Positions 24,714 through 31,918 of a stretch of 64,000 bases of DNA are shown piece after piece. A model generated the notes under the pieces. That model ran no database searches. It was not told the origin of the DNA and was given only the letters and a program-made list of their open reading frames with translations. The stretch lies in the NCBI GenBank assembly GCA_018261905.1, contig JAGTRU010000006.1, forward strand, positions 1-64,000. The letters are read 5' to 3'. The DNA is from Pseudomonadota bacterium. GTDB taxonomy: Bacteria > Pseudomonadota > Gammaproteobacteria > Burkholderiales > Rhodocyclaceae. The position numbers were made by a program, and so were the translations under genes. Numbering within the stretch: position 1 is the first letter of the stretch; each line of letters opens with the position of its first letter.

Positions 24714-25159
24714 AGCTGCGGCGCATTTTTGCCCTTTTTCTGGTGTTGACCGCTGGCGGCGCCTTTGCCGCCGACGGCAAGGCGATCTACGACGCCAACT
24801 GCGCGTCCTGCCACCAGCCGGATGGCGCCGGTGCGGTCGGCCTGGCGCCGCCTCTGCTCGGCACGCTCGGCAAGCGCATCACGATGCCGGCCGGGCGTCA
24901 GTACGTGCCCGGTGTGCTGATCTCCGGGCTGGCCGGCAAGCTGGTCTCGAAGGGCATCACCTACACCGGCATCATGCCGTCCTGGCAGCAGTTCTCCGAC
25001 GAGGAGCTGGCCGGGGTCGTCAATTACGTGCTGACCACCTACAACGCGGCCGAGCTGCAGCCCGGGCATCAGCCCTACGTGGCTGCCGAGTTTGCGCAGA
25101 TGCGTGAAAAGAAGCCCTCTGGCAAGGAACTCAAGGCCTGGCGGGCCGAGTCGGAATAA
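24710..25159 (+). CDS. Monoheme cytochrome c next to amine dehydrogenase
   Basis: A 149-residue exported cytochrome: signal peptide about 1-21 (ending GAFAAD), then heme-binding C31-A-S-C34-H35 and, later, YTGIMPSWQQFSDEELAGVV, where Met is the likely sixth ligand. The C-terminal extension is charged. Its ATG overlaps the aauA stop (ATGA). In the Alcaligenes aau cluster a small cytochrome c also follows the light chain. It is probably the electron acceptor of amine dehydrogenase or a link to the terminal oxidase. It is not the di-heme MauG. Confidence 0.92.
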   Translation: MKLRRIFALFLVLTAGGAFAADGKAIYDANCASCHQPDGAGAVGLAPPLLGTLGKRITMPAGRQYVPGVLISGLAGKLVSKGITYTGIMPSWQQFSDEELAGVVNYVLTTYNAAELQPGHQPYVAAEFAQMREKKPSGKELKAWRAESE

Positions 25160-25169
25160 GGAAAAAAAC

Positions 25170-25610
25170 ATGCGTGCCTCCACTCTGCTTGCCCGTTGCC
25201 TGGCGATTGCCGGGTTCGCTTTGATCGCGTCCGGCGCGGCCCAGGCCGATCCGGCGCAGAAAAACTACCGCCTGCATTGCATGGGTTGTCACCAGGCCGA
25301 CGGCACCGGTTCGCCGGCCAACGGAATTCCCAGCATGCGCGGCGAGGTCGGCAATTTTCTCAAGGTGCCGGGCGGTCGCGCCTATCTGTCGCAGGTGCCG
25401 GGAACGCTGCATACGCCGCTCAGCGATGGCGATACCGCCGAGCTGCTCAACTGGGTCATGAAGAACATCGGTGGGCGCAGTGTGCCGGCCGATTTCAAAC
25501 CCTATACCGAGGCCGACGTGAAGGCTTATCGCGCCAGTGTGCCGGAAGACATTCCCGGCCTGCGCGTCAAGCTGGTCGGCCTGATCGAGGCAGGACGCAA
25601 GGGCGATTGA
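25170..25610 (+). CDS. Second monoheme cytochrome c-like protein
   Basis: A 146-residue exported protein with signal peptide (ending GAAQADP) and one heme motif, C37-M-G-C40-H41. There is no obvious Met in the place expected for the axial ligand after the FLKVPGGRAYLSQVPGT segment, so heme ligation may differ. It starts 10 bp after the previous cytochrome with AAGGAAAAAAAC before the ATG, and ends just before a strong terminator, closing the operon. It may form a second step in electron transfer from amine dehydrogenase or help mature the TTQ cofactor. The role is inferred. Confidence 0.88.
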   Translation: MRASTLLARCLAIAGFALIASGAAQADPAQKNYRLHCMGCHQADGTGSPANGIPSMRGEVGNFLKVPGGRAYLSQVPGTLHTPLSDGDTAELLNWVMKNIGGRSVPADFKPYTEADVKAYRASVPEDIPGLRVKLVGLIEAGRKGD

Positions 25611-25623
25611 ACGCGCCTTTGCA

Positions 25624-25660
25624 TGGCGGCAGCGTCGGCCGGCGCTGCCGCCATTTTTTT
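25624..25660 (+). terminator. Strong rho-independent terminator of the aau operon
   Basis: TGGCGGCAGCG (25624-25634) pairs perfectly with CGCTGCCGCCA (25643-25653) across an 8-nt loop, followed by seven Ts (25654-25660). Confidence 0.95.
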
Positions 25661-25737
25661 ATTCAAATTACAAACATATTAGCGAATTGGCTGGCGCAAG
25701 AAGTTTGCGATCCAGACCATTCCAGGAGACTTGTTCA

Positions 25738-26817
25738 ATGTCCAATTCCCATCCTGTTTTCGTGTCTACCGGCGCGTTGGCAACTGCTGCCGTCATCACG
25801 TTTTCCTTGCTGCTCTGCGCCGCGCTGACGCCCGAATTCCTGACCGGCTGGGCAACGCTGGTGCTGGTCGCGATGGTGCCGGCCCAGATCGTGATCAGCC
25901 TGGTCTGGCAGGGCAATTACCCGATGGAACTGGCGGCCTTGCCGCAGCCCTGGCGCGGCCTCGCCTTCGTGGCGCTCAATGTTGCCATCGGCAGCGTCGT
26001 GGCCAGCATTGCCTGGGCCACGGTGGGTGGCGCCATGTCGCCGCCGGTGCCTTTCGTGAACATGTACCTGATCTTTTCCGTGCCGGTCATGCTGTTCCTC
26101 GTCATCGTGCTGCAGGGCTGGCCGTTCAACGCGCTGTCCGGGCATCCGGGCCTGGTTGGTCTGTTTTTGCTGCTGGCCGACTATGCGCTGACCACCTTGC
26201 TCTACCGCGTTCTGTTCAATTTCGGCTTCATGGCCGGGGCGCCGTTCTATACGGTCGACCTCGATCCGCAGGGCATTTTCATGGCCTGGCAACCGCTGGT
26301 GGCGAGCATTGCAGCGGTGGTGCCGATGCTGGCGCTGGTCCTCTTTGATTTCTGGCCGGTCAGCCTGATTGCCCGGCGCTGTCCGCGCCTCGCCGGACAG
26401 CCGGCCAGCGGCCTGCTGGCAGCGCTGTTCGTCGGCATCGTGGCGCTCGTGCTCTGGCTGTTCTGTGTCGAGCATGCCGGCATGGATCTCGTGGTCTTCA
26501 TGGTCCGCGTCTGTGTCAGCCTGAGTTTCGGCTTCTTCATCATCCTCGTCATGTTCGAGGGCATGCCGGCGGTCAGTCTGGCGCAACCCTGGCGTGGCGT
26601 GGTCCTTTGCCTGCTCGGCATTGCCCTGGCCATGGTCATGCTGTTCATCTATCAACTGGTCGCGGTCGCCGGTCTGGCTCTGCCGTCCGGTGCGCCGGCC
26701 TACCGGCTTGAGCTCTGGCTGGGGTCGGCGATGCTGGCGGTGACCTTTCCGGCGATGGTGGTAGCGGCCGCGTATTTCCGCTTCTGGCCTTTCAAGAGCG
26801 GGGGTGGGGCGAGCTGA
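25738..26817 (+). CDS. Polytopic inner-membrane protein, unknown function
   Basis: A 359-residue, very hydrophobic protein with about 10-11 predicted helices. It opens MSNSHPVFVSTGALATAAVI, and the ATG at 25738 has CAGGAG at the right distance. Repeated internal resemblance is visible: AALPQPWRGLAFVALNVAIG near residue 70 and SLAQPWRGVVLCLLGIALAM near residue 290 share QPWRG, suggesting an internal duplication with two helical bundles. I do not recognise a transporter family. It is separated from the aau operon by a strong terminator but shares its direction; it may be an uncharacterised permease for the amine or its product. Confidence 0.7.
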   Translation: MSNSHPVFVSTGALATAAVITFSLLLCAALTPEFLTGWATLVLVAMVPAQIVISLVWQGNYPMELAALPQPWRGLAFVALNVAIGSVVASIAWATVGGAMSPPVPFVNMYLIFSVPVMLFLVIVLQGWPFNALSGHPGLVGLFLLLADYALTTLLYRVLFNFGFMAGAPFYTVDLDPQGIFMAWQPLVASIAAVVPMLALVLFDFWPVSLIARRCPRLAGQPASGLLAALFVGIVALVLWLFCVEHAGMDLVVFMVRVCVSLSFGFFIILVMFEGMPAVSLAQPWRGVVLCLLGIALAMVMLFIYQLVAVAGLALPSGAPAYRLELWLGSAMLAVTFPAMVVAAAYFRFWPFKSGGGAS

Positions 26818-26851
26818 GTCGGGCAACTGGCCGGACGTTCGCTATGGCAAC

Positions 26852-26873
26852 AAAAGTTGCCGATTTTCGATAA
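26852..26873 (+). repeat. 22-nt element, copy 1 (upstream of chemoreceptor)
   Basis: The 22 nt at 26852-26873 match 28687-28708 at 21 of 22 positions; the shared core is AAAAGTTGCCGATTTT followed by GATAA. This copy lies 136 bp before the chemoreceptor start. Function unknown; it may be a shared regulator or promoter element. Confidence 0.7.
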
Positions 26874-26886
26874 AGGCTGCGGCCTG

Positions 26887-26912
26887 CGGCTGGCGATAAT
26901 TTTTGCCAGCCG
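26887..26912. promoter_or_regulatory. Perfect inverted repeat upstream of the chemoreceptor
   Basis: CGGCTGGC at 26887-26894 and GCCAGCCG at 26905-26912 are perfectly complementary around a 10-nt AT-rich spacer. It could be an operator, or a hairpin ending transcription from 25738-26817, but no U-run follows. Confidence 0.5.
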
Positions 26913-27008
26913 GGGCAGCCAGCCCGGCAAGAAGCAGCCGCGGTCGGGCGCAGTTGATGCGCCGGATGCGACGGCAGCCAATTTCCCTCCCCACAGGAAG
27001 TCGACCGC

Positions 27009-28628
27009 ATGACCATCAAGCTACGCCTCTGGGCGATCACGCTGCTCTCCTTGTTCTCCCTGCTCATTGTCGGCGGCGCCGGTTACCGCGCCGCCAGTGG
27101 CCTGGGCGAGAATCTCGGCGCCATCATCAACCTCGCCGTGCCCAGCATCAAGTTGCTGACCGACAGCGAGCGCGAACTGGCCGGCATCCGCATCGCCTTG
27201 CTGCAACACCTTGCCGAATCCGACGCGGCAGCGATGGGCGAACTCGAGCAGCGTGCGGCGCAGGGCCGGGCGAGCATCGAAGCGGCCCTGAAGCAGTACG
27301 AGAACTATCTCGATCCGGCGTCCGATGTCGACCGTCAGCATCTGGCGGCTGACCGGCAGGCGGTCGATGAGCTTTATGCGCTGGCGCAGGAGATCTTTGC
27401 CCTGTCGCATCGCGACAAGGCGCAGGCGCGGGCCCGCTTCGCCAGCCAGGGGGCGGCGCGCAGTGCGGCGGCGAGCCTGGCGATCAGCCGTCACCTCGAA
27501 CTGAACTACCGGCTCTCGGCCGAGTACGGCAAGGAGTCGCTCGATGCCGCCGCGCATGGCATCAATACGGCGGGCGTCATCACCCTGGCTGGCATTGTGG
27601 TCCTGCTCCTTGCTGCCGTGCCGCTGATCGGCAAGATCAACGCCAGCCTGGCGAATTTTCACCGCGCCACGACGCGGATTACCAGCGAACTGGATTTCAC
27701 GACCCGCATCGCGTTGACCGGTCAGGACGAGCTGGGCCTGCTGGCGCGCGATCTGAATGCGCTGACCGGCAAGACGCAAGACAACCTGCAGGCGATTGCC
27801 GCCCGCGCCACCGAAGTCGTCGAGGCCGCCGACGATCTGGCCGCCCATGCCGGGCAGGTCGCTCGTGCCTCGGCGACACAGACCGATGCCGCCTCCAACA
27901 TGGCGGTCAATGTGCAGCAGATGGCGGCCAGCATCGGCCAGGTCGGCAGCCAGGTCGATAGCGCCGACCGCCTCGCCCTGGAGTCGGCCGCGGTTGCCCG
28001 CGACGGGCAGGCGGCGATGCAGGAAACGGTCCAGGACATCAGCGACATTGCCTGCACAGTGCGTGGCGCGGCCGGCATGATCGACCAGCTTGAGCGGCAG
28101 AGTCAGGAAATCGCGCTGGTCGTCGGGGTGATCAAGGAGGTTGCCGAACAGACCAATCTGCTCGCCCTCAACGCCGCCATCGAGGCAGCGCGCGCCGGCG
28201 AGCAGGGGCGCGGCTTTGCGGTGGTCGCCGACGAGGTCAGGAAACTGGCCGAGCGTACCGCCGCATCGACGCAGAAGATCAACGCGACCATCGAAGTCAT
28301 GCATCTCAACACGCAGCAGACTGCCGGCGCCATGCAGCAGGCGGTGCGCCAGGTCGAAGCCGGCGTCGCCCGGGCCGGCAACGCAAGCAGCGCGATCGAA
28401 CGGATCGGCAGCAGCAGCGCCCTGATCACCGGCATGGTTGCCGGCATCAATGCCGCGCTGCAGGAACAAAGCCGGGCGAGCGGCGAAATTGCCGGGCGCA
28501 TCGAGCAGATCGCCCACATGTCGCAGGACAACGACCGCGCCGCGGCCGCCACCTCCGATGCCGCCGTGCAGCTCGAAGGGCTGGCCCGCCAGGTGCAGGA
28601 AATCGTCGCCAGTTATCGCCTGGCGTAG
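27009..28628 (+). CDS. Methyl-accepting chemotaxis protein
   Basis: A 539-residue chemoreceptor. It has helix 1 at about 8-30 ([20 protein letters not shown]), a mostly helical periplasmic sensor about 32-190 resembling the four-helix-bundle 4HB type, helix 2 at about 190-210 ([20 protein letters not shown]), a HAMP linker about 210-265, and a signalling domain. Its conserved hairpin tip is [20 protein letters not shown], then [20 protein letters not shown]. No C-terminal CheR-binding pentapeptide is present. Position between the amine operon and the second DUF module suggests attraction to the same aromatic amines or acids, by inference. RBS is GGAAG before the ATG. Confidence 0.95.
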   Translation: MTIKLRLWAITLLSLFSLLIVGGAGYRAASGLGENLGAIINLAVPSIKLLTDSERELAGIRIALLQHLAESDAAAMGELEQRAAQGRASIEAALKQYENYLDPASDVDRQHLAADRQAVDELYALAQEIFALSHRDKAQARARFASQGAARSAAASLAISRHLELNYRLSAEYGKESLDAAAHGINTAGVITLAGIVVLLLAAVPLIGKINASLANFHRATTRITSELDFTTRIALTGQDELGLLARDLNALTGKTQDNLQAIAARATEVVEAADDLAAHAGQVARASATQTDAASNMAVNVQQMAASIGQVGSQVDSADRLALESAAVARDGQAAMQETVQDISDIACTVRGAAGMIDQLERQSQEIALVVGVIKEVAEQTNLLALNAAIEAARAGEQGRGFAVVADEVRKLAERTAASTQKINATIEVMHLNTQQTAGAMQQAVRQVEAGVARAGNASSAIERIGSSSALITGMVAGINAALQEQSRASGEIAGRIEQIAHMSQDNDRAAAATSDAAVQLEGLARQVQEIVASYRLA

Positions 28629-28633
28629 ATGGC

Positions 28634-28670
28634 ACGGCGCCTGTGCTTGTACCCAATAGCCAGGCGCCGT
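28634..28670 (+). terminator. Long hairpin after the chemoreceptor gene
   Basis: ACGGCGCCTG (28634-28643) pairs with CAGGCGCCGT (28661-28670), a 10-bp perfect stem with a 17-nt loop, starting 6 bp after the stop. It lacks a strong U-run, so this is a probable but imperfect terminator. Confidence 0.5.
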
Positions 28671-28686
28671 TCTGATCCAGATCAAG

Positions 28687-28708
28687 AAAAGTTGCCGATT
28701 TTTGATAA
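28687..28708 (+). repeat. 22-nt element, copy 2 (upstream of second DUF module)
   Basis: Twin of the element at 26852-26873 (one mismatch). It lies 92 bp before the DUF1329 start at 28801, a usual place for a regulatory site. Confidence 0.7.
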
Positions 28709-28800
28709 CGGGCAGGAGCCCGCAATTTCTACACTCAAGGCATCAATAAGCAGTCCGGGCTCGGCGGGGGTCGCGCCTACTACTCAACCAGGAGGTTCAA

Positions 28801-30180
28801 ATGTTTGAAATGCGAAAAGTAGGCGCAATCCTGACCGCGCTGTTTGCGATCAGTAGCAGTGCGTATGCCGCGAGCGAGGCCGAAGCGGCCAAGCTGGGCA
28901 AGGAATTGACCGCGGTCGGCGCGGAAAAGGGCGCCAACAAGGACGGTTCCATCCCTGCCTTCCAGGGTGAGGCGATGACCGCCGGCTGGTCTTACGGCAA
29001 GAGCCGCGCCGAGTTCTGGAAGTACAGCAACGACAAGCCGCTGTACAGCATCGATGCGAGCAACGTGGACAAGTACGCCGCCCAGTTGTCGCCGGGCCAG
29101 GTCCAGATGATCAAGCAGAACAAGGGCTACAAGATGGATGTTTATCCGTCGCGCCGGACCTGCAGCAATCCTGACTTCGTCGTGGAAAACACGAAGAAGA
29201 ACGCCACCACGGCCAAGATCGGCGCCGATGGCTGGAGCCTGAAGGAAGCCACCGTGCCCGGCATTCCCTTCCCGCTGCCGAAGACCGGCACGGAAGTGAT
29301 GTGGAACGCCAAGATGAAGTACATGGGCGTCGGTTACGAATACCCGAACGTCTATACCGCGCTGTCGCCGCGTGCCGGCTCCAGCGAGTGGATCGCCGCC
29401 ACCTCGACGCAGACCTACTTCTTCCCGTGGGGCAAGAAGGGCTCGAACGCCTTGTCGACCTTCCCGCAGGTCGAATACTTCACCTACTTCACCTACAAGT
29501 CGCCGACCGCGCTGGCCGGTCAGGCTCTGGCGGTGACCAACTTCCTCGACAAGACCAACGACGTCTTCTACTACTTCCCGGGCCAGCGTCGCGTGCGCCG
29601 CATGCCGACCTACGCCTACGATGCGCCGCAACTCGGTTTCGAGAACCAGTACACGATGGATGAGCCGCGCCTGTTCAACGGCACCATCGAGCGCTTCGAC
29701 TGGAAGCTGGTTGGCAAGAAGGAACTGATCATCGGCTACAACGCCTTTGGCATGTATGACCCGAAGGTCAAGTTCAACGAGGTCGCCAAGGACAACGGCG
29801 TCGATCCGGCACATCGCCGTTACGAAACGCACCGCGTCTGGGTGGTCGAGGCCACGGTCAAGGCTGGCGTGCGTCACGTCGCACCGAAGCGCACCTTCTA
29901 CATTGACGAAGACAGCTGGTCGCTGGTGGTTGCCGAGGACTACGACGCCCAGGGCAAGCTCTGGAAGCTGCGCGAAGGCTTCGTCATTCCGGTGCATGAA
30001 ACCGGTGCTTGCGATAACCCGGCTTTCGTCCAGTACAACCTGATCGACAACCGTTACCTGGTCGACCAGAGCTCGCTGGCTGGCGGCAAGGACATGAAGT
30101 GGTTCGTCGAAGCCAACGATCCGAAGCTCAAGGAAAGCTATTACACGGCGGACAACCTGCGCGCCATCAGCGATCGCTGA
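28801..30180 (+). CDS. DUF1329 (LolB-like fold) exported protein, module B
   Basis: A 459-residue protein with a signal peptide (AILTALFAISSSAYAAS). It opens the mature part with EAAKLGKELTAVGAEKGANK, then DGSIPAFQG, aligning directly to the module A copy at 18530-19894. Shared later motifs are FYYFPGQRRVRRMP, IERFDWKLVGKKELI, ETHRVWVVEATVKAGVRH and TFYIDEDSW. It starts the second module, with AGGAGG 7 bp before the ATG. In module B DUF1329 precedes DUF1302, the reverse of module A. Probable periplasmic carrier of a hydrophobic molecule, by fold analogy only. Confidence 0.93.
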   Translation: MFEMRKVGAILTALFAISSSAYAASEAEAAKLGKELTAVGAEKGANKDGSIPAFQGEAMTAGWSYGKSRAEFWKYSNDKPLYSIDASNVDKYAAQLSPGQVQMIKQNKGYKMDVYPSRRTCSNPDFVVENTKKNATTAKIGADGWSLKEATVPGIPFPLPKTGTEVMWNAKMKYMGVGYEYPNVYTALSPRAGSSEWIAATSTQTYFFPWGKKGSNALSTFPQVEYFTYFTYKSPTALAGQALAVTNFLDKTNDVFYYFPGQRRVRRMPTYAYDAPQLGFENQYTMDEPRLFNGTIERFDWKLVGKKELIIGYNAFGMYDPKVKFNEVAKDNGVDPAHRRYETHRVWVVEATVKAGVRHVAPKRTFYIDEDSWSLVVAEDYDAQGKLWKLREGFVIPVHETGACDNPAFVQYNLIDNRYLVDQSSLAGGKDMKWFVEANDPKLKESYYTADNLRAISDR

Positions 30181-30212
30181 TCCGGTCGACACCTTAAAAC
30201 GGGGGATTTTCC

Positions 30213-31838
30213 ATGCACGGACTTTTCAAGAAAACCGTCGTCGCGGCACTGCTCGGCTACATCGGCAGCGCCTCGGCCTTCACCTTCGAAACCGAGAGCG
30301 TTTCCGGCAGTTTCGACTCGACGATCAGCATGGGCATGGGCATTCGTGCCCAGAGCCCGGCCTGTAACCTGGTGGTCAGCGGCGCCACCGGCAGCGGTGC
30401 GCCTTCGGGTTGTACGACTGCTGCTGGCGTTGGTGACCAGGGCAATATCAACTACAAGAAGGGGGATGCCTTCACAACCTATCTGAAGGGTACGCACGAA
30501 CTGCTGGTCAAGCTGCCCGACGACTGGAAATTCATGGGCCGGGTCAGCTGGCTGAAGGATTTCTCGGCTTCCAACACGACCGGCTACGTCAGTGCGGCCA
30601 CCGGCCCAAATGGCTACACCACGTCGCTTTCCGACGAAGCCCGTGACGACCTGAAATTCAAGGCGCGGGTGCTCGACCTGTGGGTCAGCAAGGAGTTTTC
30701 GATCGGCGAGCAGCGCGCCCGCGTCCGCGTCGGTAACCAGGTGATTAGCTGGGGTGAGTCGCTGTTCCTGCCGGGCGGTATCAACCAGACAAACTCGATG
30801 GACATCATGCGTCTGTCGCAACCCGGTACGCAGTTGAAGGAGGTCTTCCTGCCCGCGCCTATCGTCAGTTTTGCGACCGGTCTGGGCAACGGCGTCAATG
30901 TCGAGGCCTATGTGCAGGGGAAATGGAATGACAGCTATTTCCCGCCGACCGGCAGCTACTGGTCGCAGGTCAATGGTTTGGGCAAGGGCGATGCGGCTTA
31001 TGGCCTGCCCAAGCGCAACGCCAAGGATTCCGGTCAGTACGGCGCGGCCGTACGCTGGCAACCGGCTGACACGCAGCTGAGTCTGGGTGTTTATGCCATG
31101 GCCTACCATGACAAGGTGCCGCAGTTGAGCTTTGCCAACGGACCGGAATGGGTTTTTGCCGAAGACCGCAAGATGTTCGGTATCTCGGCCAATGCGCCGG
31201 TTGGTGACTGGTCGATCGGTACCGAGTTGTCCTACCGCCCGAAGGACGCCGTGTCGCTCAATCCGAATCCGACCGGGTGTGCTGGTACCGGTGGCCGCTG
31301 CTGGGTGGATGAGCAGAAGTACCAGTGGCACCTGACCGGCATGCTGAGCATGACGCCGGGGGATTACGGCGGCATTCTCAAGGCGCTCGGCGGTGCTTCG
31401 ACTGCCACCCTGATGGTCGAAGGTGTGGCGACTTATTACCCCAAGCTCAAGAAGTTCTATAACGGCGAGATGGTTTCTGCCGGCGTCTGGGGCTGGGGGC
31501 AGGAGTTTGCCGGCGGTACCGCCGAACCGGTTGGCGACAAGCTGTCGGCCGGCTACAACCTCGACTTCAGCTGGGTCTATGACGGCAACCTGATTCAGGG
31601 CTGGCAGGTCATTCCGGAAATCTACTTCTTCCACGCCGTCAGCGGTCGTACGCCGAACTCCTCGGCGCTGTTCATGGAAGGGGCCAAGTCGGCCAACTTC
31701 ATGGTCAATTTCGTGCAGAACCCGGCCAACTGGCAGATCGGCGTCAATTACGCCAAGTTCTGGGCCGGCAAGCGCGTCTTCGACCAGCCGTACGCCGACC
31801 GCGACTTCTTCGGTATCACCGTTTCACGCAATCTCTGA
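30213..31838 (+). CDS. DUF1302 outer-membrane beta-barrel protein, module B
   Basis: A 541-residue exported protein: signal peptide KKTVVAALLGYIGSASAF, then FTFETESVSGSFDSTISMGM, the family's typical mature start with the first strand. The conserved core VRVGNQVISWGESLFLPGGI, then NQTNSMD, corresponds to the same region in the module A copy. Extra loops with Cys pairs (SPACNLVV with GCTTAAG, and GCAGTGGRCWVD) may be disulfide-bonded surface loops. It is probably an outer-membrane channel. It follows the DUF1329 gene by 32 bp and is itself followed by a strong terminator-type hairpin. Confidence 0.93.
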   Translation: MHGLFKKTVVAALLGYIGSASAFTFETESVSGSFDSTISMGMGIRAQSPACNLVVSGATGSGAPSGCTTAAGVGDQGNINYKKGDAFTTYLKGTHELLVKLPDDWKFMGRVSWLKDFSASNTTGYVSAATGPNGYTTSLSDEARDDLKFKARVLDLWVSKEFSIGEQRARVRVGNQVISWGESLFLPGGINQTNSMDIMRLSQPGTQLKEVFLPAPIVSFATGLGNGVNVEAYVQGKWNDSYFPPTGSYWSQVNGLGKGDAAYGLPKRNAKDSGQYGAAVRWQPADTQLSLGVYAMAYHDKVPQLSFANGPEWVFAEDRKMFGISANAPVGDWSIGTELSYRPKDAVSLNPNPTGCAGTGGRCWVDEQKYQWHLTGMLSMTPGDYGGILKALGGASTATLMVEGVATYYPKLKKFYNGEMVSAGVWGWGQEFAGGTAEPVGDKLSAGYNLDFSWVYDGNLIQGWQVIPEIYFFHAVSGRTPNSSALFMEGAKSANFMVNFVQNPANWQIGVNYAKFWAGKRVFDQPYADRDFFGITVSRNL

Positions 31839-31846
31839 TGCAGGAC

Positions 31847-31876
31847 GGGGCCGGCCGCGGGTCGGCCCCATTTTTT
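31847..31876 (+). terminator. Terminator or attenuator inside module B
   Basis: GGGGCCG (31847-31853) pairs with CGGCCCC (31863-31869) across 9 nt, followed by A and six Ts (31871-31876). It lies 8 bp after the DUF1302 stop and 43 bp before the RND gene, which has the same orientation. Confidence 0.9.
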
Positions 31877-31918
31877 GACCCAAACCAATAACAAGCACTC
31901 CGCAGGGAACAGCTCGCC

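Noticed and set aside
24710..25610. MauG di-heme enzyme
   Set aside because: Each cytochrome has just one CxxCH motif and is about 145-149 residues, less than half of MauG.
26852..26905. FliA (sigma-28) promoter for the chemoreceptor
   Set aside because: GATAA and AAAGTT words are present but the spacing is several bases too short or too long for the TAAA-N15-GCCGATAA pattern.
28709..28725. Sigma-54-like GG/GC promoter before DUF1329
   Set aside because: Spacing of the GG and GC elements is one base off and the match is explained by a CGGGC/GCCCG hairpin.
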